DNA from: an uncultured Bacteroidales bacterium
Lineage (GTDB): Bacteria > Bacteroidota > Bacteroidia > Bacteroidales > Paludibacteraceae
Assembly: GCA_903830915.1 (NCBI GenBank)
Contig: CAIKVR010000375.1
Coordinates: forward strand, 1 to 64,000
Length of the DNA: 64,000 nt
Direction of reading: 5' to 3'
Position 1 is the stretch's first letter. Each line of letters begins with the position of its first letter. The position numbers and the translations under genes were made by a program. This document shows positions 11,242 through 21,504 of the stretch, in pieces. The notes beneath the pieces are model-generated. The model searched no databases and was not told the origin of the DNA. It saw only the letters and a program-made list of their open reading frames with translations.

Positions 11242-13446
11242 CTAATTTATTGCTACCATTATTTTCTTTTCAATTTTATCAGACGAAGTTCCCAGCAGGA
11301 TTTCATATTGACCTGCATTTACTTTTTTAGTCTGCGTTGCATCGTTGTAAGTACTCCATTCTCTTATGGGTAATTCAATTGTTACTTTTTGAGTTTCACC
11401 AGCTTTAAGAAAAACTTTTTTAAATCCTTTCAATTCCTTTTTGGGACGCAAAGCAGGGGAGTTGATTTCGGCAATGTAAACCTGAGCCACTTCTGCACCA
11501 TCCTTTTTACCCGTATTGGTTAACATAAAGGAAAGCTTGACAATATCGTTGGCGCCATAAACGGTTGTTACGGTTGTTGGTTTTCCATATTTGAAAGTGG
11601 TATACGACAACCCGAATCCAAATGCAAAAAGAGGTTTTCCGGAAAAGTAGCGATAAGTACGATTCGCCATGCTGTAGTCCAAAAAATCGGGTAAGTCCGC
11701 ATCGTTCTTGTAAAAAGTAATAGGTAACCGCCCCGAAGGATTGTAATCGCCAAAAAGCACATCGGCAATGGCGGTTCCTGCCGATTGTCCGCCATACCAG
11801 GCCTGAAGGATGGCATTTACATTTTCAGCCTCCCACTCCATACCGATAGCACTTCCACTCATGTTTACGAAAACCAGCGGCTTTCCTGTTGACTTGAGGG
11901 CTTTCAACATTGCAGTTTGTATTTTTGGCAAAGCAATGGTTGTTCTGTCACCACCGTTGAAACCTTCTGTTGCTTCCTTGCCGGCATCGCCTTCTTCCCC
12001 TTCGAGTTGTGGAGAAATGCCTCCAAAATAAATAATTACATCTGCTTTTGAAGCTTGCACTACAACTGATTCTATACTTTTATTTTCAATGAGTTTTGTA
12101 TAATTTACACCTGCATCGTAAATCACTTTTACATCTCTACCCAGTTTATTTTTTATTCCTTGCAGTGGAGTCACTATTTCTTGTGGAATTCCATTGTAAT
12201 TTCCCAATTGTACCACTTTATTGTCTGCGTTTGGGCCAATAATAGCAATGGTTTTTATTGACTTTGATAACGGTAATAATTTATTGTTTTTGAGCAATAC
12301 GATAGACTGTCGAGCCATGTCCAATGCATGTTGTTTATGAACATGATTGTTCAGGTTTGAATAAGGAATTTTTGAAAAAGGAACTTTCTCATCGGCGTCA
12401 AACATACCCAACCGAAATCGAATCATGTAAAGTCGTTTCACCGATTCATCCAGCTTAGATTCCGGAATGAGTCCTTCTTTTACCGCATCTTTCAACATTG
12501 GATATGACCACAATTTGTTCCAATCCTCACCACATTCCAAATCAGTGCCGTTCATAACTGCTTTTGCAGCTGCATGTTTAGCATCGTCATCCGTTTTATG
12601 GTGCATCCAAAAATCATTAACAGCTCCACAATCAGAGGTAACGTAACCTGTAAACTTCCATTCATTGCGGAGAATCTGCATCATCAGAGTTTCGCTACCA
12701 CAGCAAGGTTTACCATTGTATCTGTTATAGGCACACATCACCGAGGACACTTTTGCATTGACCACCAAATTGCGAAAAGCCGGCAGATAGGTATCCCACA
12801 AATCGCTTTCGCTTACGCTAATATCAAAAGTGTGTCGTCCGGTTTCAGGTCCGCTATGTACTGCAAAATGCTTTGCACAAGCCGATGTTTTTAGGTATTT
12901 AGAGTCATTTCCCTGCAATCCCTTCACAATAGCCATTCCGAGTTGACCGGTCAAATATGGGTCCTCACCATACGTTTCCTGACCTCGACCCCAACGTGGA
13001 TCGCGAAATATATTGATATTCGGTGTCCAGAAAGTCAAGCCTTTGTATTTAGTTCCTAATTTTCCCTTCTGCAACGATTCGTTGTAAATGGCCCTGGCTT
13101 CGTCGGAAGAAATTTCACCCATTTTCAGTATGGCTTTTCGGTCAAAATTTGCAGCCAGGGCAATAGCCTGAGGAAACACGGTAACCGTATCGCCGGAACG
13201 AGCCACACCATGTAAGGTCTCGTTCCACCAATTATAGGCAGGAATTCCTAACCGTTCTATTGCCGGAGATTGTTCGACCATTTGCGACACTTTTTCTTCG
13301 AGTGTCAGCCTGGAAACCAAGTCATTTACCCTCACTTCAAAACTTAGATTTTCGTTTTGAAATGGGTATTTATTCTCTGCAATTAGCGTATTTTCGTAAG
13401 TGGAGAAAACCAAAAACATTAAACCTAAAACCTTGAATGATTTCAT
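11242..13446 (-). CDS. GH3 beta-glycosidase (beta-glucosidase/beta-xylosidase-like)
   Basis: 734 aa; FTGYVTSDCGAVNDFW nucleophile region, KHFAVHSGPETGRH, C-terminal FnIII-like domain. Confidence 0.93.
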   Translation of the reverse strand: MKSFKVLGLMFLVFSTYENTLIAENKYPFQNENLSFEVRVNDLVSRLTLEEKVSQMVEQSPAIERLGIPAYNWWNETLHGVARSGDTVTVFPQAIALAANFDRKAILKMGEISSDEARAIYNESLQKGKLGTKYKGLTFWTPNINIFRDPRWGRGQETYGEDPYLTGQLGMAIVKGLQGNDSKYLKTSACAKHFAVHSGPETGRHTFDISVSESDLWDTYLPAFRNLVVNAKVSSVMCAYNRYNGKPCCGSETLMMQILRNEWKFTGYVTSDCGAVNDFWMHHKTDDDAKHAAAKAVMNGTDLECGEDWNKLWSYPMLKDAVKEGLIPESKLDESVKRLYMIRFRLGMFDADEKVPFSKIPYSNLNNHVHKQHALDMARQSIVLLKNNKLLPLSKSIKTIAIIGPNADNKVVQLGNYNGIPQEIVTPLQGIKNKLGRDVKVIYDAGVNYTKLIENKSIESVVVQASKADVIIYFGGISPQLEGEEGDAGKEATEGFNGGDRTTIALPKIQTAMLKALKSTGKPLVFVNMSGSAIGMEWEAENVNAILQAWYGGQSAGTAIADVLFGDYNPSGRLPITFYKNDADLPDFLDYSMANRTYRYFSGKPLFAFGFGLSYTTFKYGKPTTVTTVYGANDIVKLSFMLTNTGKKDGAEVAQVYIAEINSPALRPKKELKGFKKVFLKAGETQKVTIELPIREWSTYNDATQTKKVNAGQYEILLGTSSDKIEKKIMVAIN

Positions 13447-13468
13447 AATTTTATGATTATTGAATTTA

Positions 13469-14737
13469 CTATTTTTGAAAATTAATATAGAACAAATTCA
13501 TCAAGAAATTCTTGTCTTTGAGAGCCGATAAACCATTCAGCATTTTTTTGCTTTCGGGGTATTTATCTTGCGTATATAAATAAACTTCATAAACATCTGA
13601 AGGATTGACTTTCTCTTTATATTCCCATTTTTTTGTTCCCAAAATATATGGATTAACAAAATCGATAGCGGTCTTTAAGCCAACAGTCTGAGGTGCTCTT
13701 ATTTCCCACAGATTCAACCCAACTTTATCCCCTAGTATACAGAGATTTACAAATCCCCGTAAATTCATTCCTGTATATCCCCACGGATTGGCTCTGTCAA
13801 GTTCTTTTGGCATAGAGCCATCTGGCTCTATCTGGGTTGCCATACGTAATGTCGGAACTTGTGACAACACATCATAAGCCTGTTGTTTTTCACCAATATA
13901 AAGCAAGCAACTTGAAAGTAAAATATCATAATAAACGCCGTGATTATTTGTCATTTGAGATTCCTTTTTCCCATTCTCGCTTTGTTGTAACCAAACTGAG
14001 AACTTTCCAATCCAACTTTTAAGTGCTGCATCGTCATCTTTGTTCCAAAATTTTGAAGTTTCAAGCATGGCAACCGCATTCAACACATTTGGGTAACTGT
14101 TGGCTTCAATAATTCCGTAATAAGCGCCACGCCCCAATTTTGGGTCATTGGGAACAAATTGTGCAAAATCCATATCCGGATTCATTTTGGTAGCTTCATT
14201 TATATACCAAACCCTCAATTGTGAAACTGCTGCCTGAGCATATTCTTGTTTCCCCGAAAACCACCATGCCAGCGTAAAATTCCATACACGGTCGGCCATT
14301 TTATACATACGGCGCGAATCAAATTTTATAACTCCTGCCTCATTGGTTTTACCGTCCTTTCTTATCCACGGTTTTGTGGCATCTAAACTGTCCGGCCAGA
14401 AATACTTGGACAAGCTGCAATAGGCATGCATATCGCCATTGACATACGCTGCAGCTTCGGAAGACTTTTGGGTGACAGCTACGTCAGGTTCCAAGAGCAT
14501 TTTATCTGCTTTTTTATAAACCTCTTTCAACTTCATTTGAATGGAATCTGAATTATTTGCCAATTTCCGGGCTTGTATTAAATTCTGCTCATACAAGGTA
14601 AAGCTACGAAGTTTTTTTTCGCCCGATTCAATCTTTGATACTTTTGAAGTTGAAATTTGATTTTTCGGTTTTTCGGAAGCAAAGCTATACACAAAGGCAA
14701 TTGTCAATAAAGCAATTAATACACTATTTTTTCTCAT
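13469..14737 (-). CDS. Alginate-lyase-fold protein (PL38-like candidate polysaccharide lyase)
   Basis: 422 aa; signal peptide; SQMTNNHGVYYDILLSSCLLYIG, RMYKMADRVWNFTLAWWFSG, GSMPKELDRANPWGYTGMNLRGF match the alginate_lyase alpha-barrel family. Confidence 0.75.
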   Translation of the reverse strand: MRKNSVLIALLTIAFVYSFASEKPKNQISTSKVSKIESGEKKLRSFTLYEQNLIQARKLANNSDSIQMKLKEVYKKADKMLLEPDVAVTQKSSEAAAYVNGDMHAYCSLSKYFWPDSLDATKPWIRKDGKTNEAGVIKFDSRRMYKMADRVWNFTLAWWFSGKQEYAQAAVSQLRVWYINEATKMNPDMDFAQFVPNDPKLGRGAYYGIIEANSYPNVLNAVAMLETSKFWNKDDDAALKSWIGKFSVWLQQSENGKKESQMTNNHGVYYDILLSSCLLYIGEKQQAYDVLSQVPTLRMATQIEPDGSMPKELDRANPWGYTGMNLRGFVNLCILGDKVGLNLWEIRAPQTVGLKTAIDFVNPYILGTKKWEYKEKVNPSDVYEVYLYTQDKYPESKKMLNGLSALKDKNFLMNLFYINFQK

Positions 14738-14745
14738 TTCTCTAT

Positions 14746-15528
14746 TTATTTATTTTTTGTCCACTGTAAATCGTCTATATACAAATAATTATCATACGAA
14801 GGAATTACACCACCTCCACCTGGAAATGATTCGAATGATAATTTAGTTATTTTACGACCAGTTTCCACTCTAACAAAACGCATGGTATCCACATCAATTT
14901 TCTTGACACCATTGCACCAGACTTCTATTCGTCCATCTGCTTTATCCACAGAACTTTGCATGCTAACAGTGAGTTTTATGGTATTCCATTTTCCACGGGG
15001 CATGGAATACTTTTGATTGCCAGGATTGTTGCCATATTTACCCTTCATTTCGCAATAATAGACATACAATTGATTAGAAATGGAATCACCATGCGCATCA
15101 AACTGAATTCGCACACTTCCACCATCTCCGTTGGTACGTGCTTCTTCGGCCCTTCCACCGTTATAAATTGCACCAATATTGAATCCAAATTGCTTTCCAT
15201 GCAACCCTTTCTCGAAAGTATCATCGTATTTAATGCGGTATTGGAGTGTATATTGGTCGGCAGCTTCAATTTGTGGTTGTGCCGAAGCGCCGGTATTATC
15301 AACCTTCACACCTTTCTTAAAAGTTATTTTGTACACGTTGTTTTCGATTTTTGCAAATCCACGGTTATCGAAATATTTTCCATTCCCAAAATCTTTCGCA
15401 AGCATTTCGCTAGTGTAAGGTCCATTGGGAAGATTGAAATTTACAGCTTTTTTAGCAAAAACAGCTTGTGCAAAAATTGAACTTGAAAGTCCACAAAACA
15501 TTGACATTAGCAAAATTGATTTTTTCAT
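14746..15528 (-). CDS. PL14-like / concanavalin-type jelly-roll protein, candidate polysaccharide lyase
   Basis: 260 aa; signal peptide; KGLHGKQFGFNIGAIYNGG, SVRIQFDAHGD, YVYYCEM, PRGKWNTIKLTVSM, DGRIEVWCNGVKKIDVDTMRFV, LSFESFPGG. Confidence 0.6.
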   Translation of the reverse strand: MKKSILLMSMFCGLSSSIFAQAVFAKKAVNFNLPNGPYTSEMLAKDFGNGKYFDNRGFAKIENNVYKITFKKGVKVDNTGASAQPQIEAADQYTLQYRIKYDDTFEKGLHGKQFGFNIGAIYNGGRAEEARTNGDGGSVRIQFDAHGDSISNQLYVYYCEMKGKYGNNPGNQKYSMPRGKWNTIKLTVSMQSSVDKADGRIEVWCNGVKKIDVDTMRFVRVETGRKITKLSFESFPGGGGVIPSYDNYLYIDDLQWTKNK

Positions 15529-15561
15529 GCGAATACTATTGATTAATTATTGATAATTTTT

Positions 15562-17109
15562 TTATTTCACTTCTTCCTCAGACACATCCACCGCTACGGC
15601 AGAATTGATATTATCTGTTCTAAATGGGTAAGCTGCAAGTCCTTCCATGTTTTGCAAATTTGTCATAGCGCCATCGGTATAAGCATATCGAACTGCCACC
15701 GGTTTGCTTACATTGGGTGATGATACAACAACTGTTTGACCCTCAATTATTGCTTTTGCAGGATAGAATTTGGCATCCTCACCTGCAATTTTAAAGCATC
15801 TCAAATAACTGCTGTCTTTTGTAGTCAAGCCACCAACTAACGATTCCTTTTTGTAACTGATAATTATTTTATCGCCAATGATTTGGTGTGATTTATACAC
15901 AGGACCGAGATATTGAACTTTCTGTTCGTAATCTTTCGCCAAAGCCCATAAAGCAAGACGAATGCCTACATCTTTTTTATTACGGGGATGAGAATCGGAA
16001 CGTTCATCAGCATTTTGCATTAAATCGCTGGTGACAATAATACCTGTTTTGGGAATGGTCATGATGGCACTTTGGCAATCACGAAAAATGCCCCTGCCAA
16101 ATTTAGTGTCGTTCGCTTGCTTGTCTTTGTAAAACCTCGGGGTCATTTGCACGGCATAAAAAGAGAAATCAGTTCCCCAATCTTTACGCCAATCCTTTAT
16201 CATAGCGAGATTTGCTTTGGTATAGATTTCATTATCTCCAACATTCGATTCACCCTGATACCAAATAACCCCTTTGATGGCAAAGGGAATGATGGGTGCT
16301 ATCATGGCATTATAAAAAAGATAGGGTTTTTTAGTTGTTGAACTAACGACCGGATCAACATATTTCTTTTTCAAAACCGAATCGGCTTCCAATACATCCC
16401 TTTTTAACCAGCACTGAATAGCAGAACCGGAAAAAGCATCTTGTATCAAACCAATGGGTACATTCACATTTTTGTTGGTATATAATTGTCGACCAAAATA
16501 ATAAGCGACAGCCGAAAAATTAGCAACAGTGGCAGTCGAACAACTTGTCCAAGAGCCGCTGCAATTAACCTGCGGTATTTGGGCACTGTCTTTTTTTACA
16601 TTGAAAAGTCGGATATTCGGGTAATTTGCAGCTTGCATTTCATTGTTATAATCAACTGCATCAAAGCGTTTTTCCAATGCTTTCAATGAAATCTCCATAT
16701 TCGATTGCCCGGCACAAACCCAAACTTCTCCTATCAAAATATTATCAAAACTTATTGAGTTTACTTGTCCCTTTACCGAAAGTGTATAAATTGGAGCTTG
16801 ACCTGCGTTAGCTTTCGGTGTTTCAATTTTTGCTTTCCATTTTCCATCAATTCCGACGGTAGTTTTTTTAGTTTTTCCCCAACTAGCAATTATTTCTATC
16901 TTATCTCCCGATTTTCCCCAACCCCAAATTGGTACTTGGGTGTTTTGCTGTAACACCATGTTGTTTCCAAAGATATTGGGCATTGTGATAGTTGCAGTTT
17001 CAGTTCTGGAAATGGTATTTTGTTGACCAAAACCAGTGCCAATAGTTGCAAAAAACAATACAACAAAAAGTAATATTTTTGCACAATCTTGTATCGAAAA
17101 CTTTCTCAT
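15562..17109 (-). CDS. Sialate O-acetylesterase-family (SASA) esterase
   Basis: 515 aa; GEVWVCAGQSNMEISLK, IWYQGESNVGDNEIY, SAVAYYFGRQLY. Confidence 0.9.
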   Translation of the reverse strand: MRKFSIQDCAKILLFVVLFFATIGTGFGQQNTISRTETATITMPNIFGNNMVLQQNTQVPIWGWGKSGDKIEIIASWGKTKKTTVGIDGKWKAKIETPKANAGQAPIYTLSVKGQVNSISFDNILIGEVWVCAGQSNMEISLKALEKRFDAVDYNNEMQAANYPNIRLFNVKKDSAQIPQVNCSGSWTSCSTATVANFSAVAYYFGRQLYTNKNVNVPIGLIQDAFSGSAIQCWLKRDVLEADSVLKKKYVDPVVSSTTKKPYLFYNAMIAPIIPFAIKGVIWYQGESNVGDNEIYTKANLAMIKDWRKDWGTDFSFYAVQMTPRFYKDKQANDTKFGRGIFRDCQSAIMTIPKTGIIVTSDLMQNADERSDSHPRNKKDVGIRLALWALAKDYEQKVQYLGPVYKSHQIIGDKIIISYKKESLVGGLTTKDSSYLRCFKIAGEDAKFYPAKAIIEGQTVVVSSPNVSKPVAVRYAYTDGAMTNLQNMEGLAAYPFRTDNINSAVAVDVSEEEVK

Positions 17110-17162
17110 ATCATTCTTTTTTGGGAATTGAAAATTTTGTTGTAAATATACGGACTATTCGA

Positions 17163-18710
17163 TTACTCTTTCAGTTTCACTTCATAAGTCGGCACATTAG
17201 TTTCATCTAACTTCATCTTAAAGCATAAAGCATAATTCGATGGCAAAGTGCTGGGAAGTTGTATGATAAGTGCATCGGCAGTACGTTCAAATTTAATTTT
17301 TTCGTTGCTGCCCAACATTTGAATTTCGTTAATTTTACCAATTAAAGTTAAGGTTGATGATAGTGATTTTATCGACACTTCTTTGGTAGGAGTATTCAGC
17401 ACAAAAGCATAAAGATACCCTCCTTTGGTGGTAAACCGAATATCTTGTGCGGTATATGAATTTCTTTGTTCTTTAAACGACCCGGCTTGCGTCTTTGTAG
17501 GACCTTCGCCATAGACAAACCAAGGGCGAGTGCCATAAATTCCTTCTCCGTTTACTTTCAACCATGCACCAATTTCACGCAATAAGGCAATCTGATTTTC
17601 GGGCAATGTTCCATCACTTCTCAGACCCACATTCAATAGCAAATTGCCATTTTTACTGACTATGTCAATCAAATTTCCAACAAGTATATCAGCAGTAAAT
17701 CCATTATCGCATTTCCAATAAAACCAACCGCTTCGTTGAATATCTGTATCTGTTTGCCAAGGATCAGCACGCAAAAATTCCAATTGACCACGTTCAATAT
17801 CCCACACAAACGCTCTTTTATCAGGGCCGTATTTCAGATTCAATACCGCTTCCAATTTGCCGTTGTGATTTTTCATACTTTCGTTATAGTAATGAGCTGC
17901 AAGTTCATAGCCATAATTCATTTTTCCTTGGTTGCCCGGAAGTCCACCATCGAAATAGATTAAATCGGGTTTGTAATTGTCGATAATTTCTTTGGTGCGC
18001 ATAAACCAATATTTCATCCATTTATCATCTTTTTCAAAATCTATTTTATAATTACTGCAATAGAAATCGGCATATTTGGGGTCGGCACCATCATATTTTC
18101 TCGCAGTTTTCAAAAAGTACGGAGCTCTATCCACGTGCGATGATACTCCAAAGCGCATTCCGTATTTATCTGCAGCTTCTTTCCAACCTTTCAGAATATC
18201 TTTGTGTGGTCCCATATTGTACGAATTCCATGGATTCATGGATTTATACATGTCGAAATTATCATGATGTACAGCAACCGGAACTATGTATTTTGCTCCA
18301 ATTTCCTTATAAAATCCAACCAAAGAATCTGGATTCCATTTTTCGGCTTTGAACAATGGAATAAAATCTTTGTATCCGAATTTATTCAAATCACCGTATC
18401 TTTTTATATGCCAGGCCATTACTTTTGCTGCGCCAATGCTATCCTTTTTAGAATCACCTTCGCCGGGACCGTACATATATTTGGCATACCAGCTACCGCC
18501 ATACTGACGGTTTTCGTCGATGGCAGACATGATTCCCCAATGCATAAAAATGCCGAATTTAGCATCTCTAAACCATTCGGGACATTGATAATTCTCTGCA
18601 ATGGATTTCAGGTTCGGTTCAAATTTCTGAGCTGTAATTTTTTGCGGAATGAACTGACTGAAAAGAAACAAGTTCGCAAATATCAGTTGACACACTTTTC
18701 CTGACTTCAT
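17163..18710 (-). CDS. GH29 alpha-L-fucosidase
   Basis: 515 aa; WFRDAKFGIFMHWGIMSAI, YIVPVAVHHDNFDMY, PDLIYFDGGLPG, NGNLLLNVGLRSDG. Confidence 0.92.
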   Translation of the reverse strand: MKSGKVCQLIFANLFLFSQFIPQKITAQKFEPNLKSIAENYQCPEWFRDAKFGIFMHWGIMSAIDENRQYGGSWYAKYMYGPGEGDSKKDSIGAAKVMAWHIKRYGDLNKFGYKDFIPLFKAEKWNPDSLVGFYKEIGAKYIVPVAVHHDNFDMYKSMNPWNSYNMGPHKDILKGWKEAADKYGMRFGVSSHVDRAPYFLKTARKYDGADPKYADFYCSNYKIDFEKDDKWMKYWFMRTKEIIDNYKPDLIYFDGGLPGNQGKMNYGYELAAHYYNESMKNHNGKLEAVLNLKYGPDKRAFVWDIERGQLEFLRADPWQTDTDIQRSGWFYWKCDNGFTADILVGNLIDIVSKNGNLLLNVGLRSDGTLPENQIALLREIGAWLKVNGEGIYGTRPWFVYGEGPTKTQAGSFKEQRNSYTAQDIRFTTKGGYLYAFVLNTPTKEVSIKSLSSTLTLIGKINEIQMLGSNEKIKFERTADALIIQLPSTLPSNYALCFKMKLDETNVPTYEVKLKE

Positions 18711-18736
18711 AATTTTATTGTTATGGTGTAAGTTAT

Positions 18737-21421
18737 TTAGATAATCACCTTCTTTGTAACGTTTTCTCCATTTTTATTGCTAAAACGCACTATATAAAGC
18801 CCATTAGCCAAATTTGTATTCAATTGACTTACAGCCATCACCTCTAATATTTTTGCACCTTGTAGATTATAAACCTGAATCGTTCCTGTTTCGGAAGCAA
18901 TGATGGTTTTTCCATGTATGCTCAAAATTAAAGATGTTTTGAAATCATTAAACGGAGTTTCATTGGAAGCCAGCACAACGTTGTTATTCCATGTTTCTGT
19001 ACGGAATGGACATGCCAGTAAACCTTCTGCATTTGTTAGATTTGGTTGAGCGGTAGATGTATAGGCAAACCATACTTTGGTTGGAACTGTTACACTTGTA
19101 GAAGAAACGACAACCGTACTGCCGCTAATGGTTGCAATAGCATCATAAAGAACATTATCAGCACCGGCAATTTGAAAGTTTGTCAAAGTTGCACCATCTT
19201 TAGAAATCAGTCCGCCACCAATGGTTTCGGGCAGAAAATTGATAATCATTTTTCCGTCTTGTATGGAACTTGACTTGTAAATTGGACCAGCATAAACAAT
19301 ATTTTGACCATAATTTTTGGCTTTTGCCCACAATGCCAAACGTTTACTTGGAGTTTGTTTGTCCAATGGATGGATATTCGTAAGTTCGCCCACATCCAAT
19401 GTGACTGCCATACCAGTATTTTTCAATGCTAATAAATTTGTTTGGGCTTCGCGCAATGCAGGCCAATAAGTATTGTTATAAGCAGGTAGTTGCACGTAAT
19501 AAAATGGAAAATCGCCAAGTCCCCACAAGCTTCTCCAATCTTGAATCATGGTGCCACATAGTTTTGTGTAGGTATCTGGTTTTCCTGCATTGGCTTCGCC
19601 TTGATACCACAATGCCCCTTTTATGCCATAAGGAATTATTGGCGCCAGCATTCCGTTATACAACCAACTTGGCTTCAATTGATCCAATGATATAGAAGAA
19701 GGACTTGCCACAAAAGGATCGAGATAAATGGATTTCAACTGTGGATCGGCAGCGAGGGTTTCACTTTTTGTCCAGGCTTCGCAGGTTGAACTTCCCCAAG
19801 CAGCTTCTATCAATCCAATAGGTATATTAATGGTTGGGTCGGTAACTAATTCACGTCCAAAATAATAAGCAATTGCGGAGAAGCTACCAATGGTTGAAGG
19901 ACTGCATAGACTCCATGTACCACTTATAGCATTATTTTGGACAGTTTGTACAGCATTTGCTCCAATATTGAGAATTCGGATAGTTGGATAATTCGCTGCG
20001 GCTATTTCAACCGCACTATTATAAGCAGTAGTAACACTCAGTGCCATATTCGATTGTCCAGAACAAATCCAAACATCGCCAACCAGAATGTTACTTAGCG
20101 AAATTGTATTATTTGCCCCTTTGAAAGTGAGAGTATATTGTGGTGCTTGTCCCGAAACAGCTTTTGGCGTTTGAATTTTGGTAGTCCATTTTCCATCCAC
20201 ACCAACGGTTGCATTTGCCGTTGCACCCCAACTAGCTGTAATTACTATATTGTCGTTTGCTGCGCCCCATCCCCAAAGTGAAACCATCATATCTTGTTGA
20301 AGAACCATGTTGCTATTTATCACTTTTGGAAATATAATCTGATTCCCCACAGTTGTGCTAACCTGAGCTGATGAAGCCGATAATTCAGAATCACTAAAAT
20401 TAAGGTTGTCTCCTTTTGCCACTACCTTGTAAGTGTAAGTATAACCAATTGATGCGCCCGAGAACATATAAGTTGAAACCGCTTGTCCGACTAAGTTTGT
20501 TGTTTTGACCAAATTTCCACCCTGATAAATATTTACATCATAGCTCACTGCATTTGCAGAAGTTGTCCAATTTGCAGTAAAACCTGTATTGGTAATGGCT
20601 GTAGCTGCTGAGATTACGGGTGTTGATATTTTTGGCAGTTTTATACCTAAAGCATCCGGCCAATTATCGCTGAAACGCATTCCTGCCATTTTACCTGTAA
20701 AGGTGGCACGTAAATTTATCCCTTCAATACATTTTAGTGCTGCAGTTGTAACCGATGTAGTGGCTTCAGGAGTTACTGGTTCTGTATCACCAATAACAGG
20801 ATTTACAAATACCGAAAGGATTTCAGTACCTGTGGCAGACGGAATGATTTTTGCAACCACTAAATAGGTTTGATTTTTATTGAGCAAAGTTGTACCAACA
20901 ACAGCGGCTTCAGCATTAAATTGCACACCAACTGAATAACCTGTACCGTTTGTTTGCACTAAAACTTTTCCCCGTTGATATGTACCTAAAAATTGACTGC
21001 CAAACATAAGAAAAGCATCAGCGCTCCTAAACGAAGATATATTTATCAGTGAACTCAAATAAAAAGGCTTCCCTGTGTAAACAGTGGTAGAAGATGTCAA
21101 CGGATAAAATGCGTTATTTCTGGTTGGTGTTGCTTGCGAAAATACAATTGCCTTTCCCAGATTATTGTCAGCATAGTTTGAGTAACTTAATGTGCTAGCT
21201 TCAACTGTTGGAGAAACTAATACCGACAGGGCAGTCCACTCATTTGTAAGAATTGGGGCTGAAGTGTTTGCATAAACATCTCTAACCAAATCTGTACCGT
21301 TAACGTTTATAGCACCCTCAGCCAAAAATGAATTGTAGTCAATAGGCAAAGTTTGCGGATAGGTGGCTTTTGCAAATAACGAAAAGGCACAGAAAGTTAG
21401 AAAAAAGGTGATTTTTTTCAT
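18737..21421 (-). CDS. Modular SASA-type acetylesterase: N-terminal YPQTLPIDY module, FnIII, SASA domain, T9SS tail
   Basis: 894 aa; module aa ~21-258; GDVWICSGQSNMALS and LWYQGEANAGKPDTY; C-terminal IQVYNLQGAKILEV...NLANGLYIVRFSNKNGENVTKKVII. Confidence 0.88.
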   Translation of the reverse strand: MKKITFFLTFCAFSLFAKATYPQTLPIDYNSFLAEGAINVNGTDLVRDVYANTSAPILTNEWTALSVLVSPTVEASTLSYSNYADNNLGKAIVFSQATPTRNNAFYPLTSSTTVYTGKPFYLSSLINISSFRSADAFLMFGSQFLGTYQRGKVLVQTNGTGYSVGVQFNAEAAVVGTTLLNKNQTYLVVAKIIPSATGTEILSVFVNPVIGDTEPVTPEATTSVTTAALKCIEGINLRATFTGKMAGMRFSDNWPDALGIKLPKISTPVISAATAITNTGFTANWTTSANAVSYDVNIYQGGNLVKTTNLVGQAVSTYMFSGASIGYTYTYKVVAKGDNLNFSDSELSASSAQVSTTVGNQIIFPKVINSNMVLQQDMMVSLWGWGAANDNIVITASWGATANATVGVDGKWTTKIQTPKAVSGQAPQYTLTFKGANNTISLSNILVGDVWICSGQSNMALSVTTAYNSAVEIAAANYPTIRILNIGANAVQTVQNNAISGTWSLCSPSTIGSFSAIAYYFGRELVTDPTINIPIGLIEAAWGSSTCEAWTKSETLAADPQLKSIYLDPFVASPSSISLDQLKPSWLYNGMLAPIIPYGIKGALWYQGEANAGKPDTYTKLCGTMIQDWRSLWGLGDFPFYYVQLPAYNNTYWPALREAQTNLLALKNTGMAVTLDVGELTNIHPLDKQTPSKRLALWAKAKNYGQNIVYAGPIYKSSSIQDGKMIINFLPETIGGGLISKDGATLTNFQIAGADNVLYDAIATISGSTVVVSSTSVTVPTKVWFAYTSTAQPNLTNAEGLLACPFRTETWNNNVVLASNETPFNDFKTSLILSIHGKTIIASETGTIQVYNLQGAKILEVMAVSQLNTNLANGLYIVRFSNKNGENVTKKVII
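20648..21361 (-). repeat. YPQTLPIDY module copy 1 (in SASA protein, N-terminal)
   Basis: YPQTLPIDYNSF...STLSYSNYADNNLGKAIV...FVNPVIGDTEPVTPEATTS...RATFTGKMAGMRFSDNW. Confidence 0.85.
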
Positions 21422-21504
21422 TCGAAATTGATTATTTAAAGCTTATAAAAAATGTGTTGTTTGGAATATTTTGAAAAGGTTGCAATTATCCTGGCCAATT
21501 CAAA

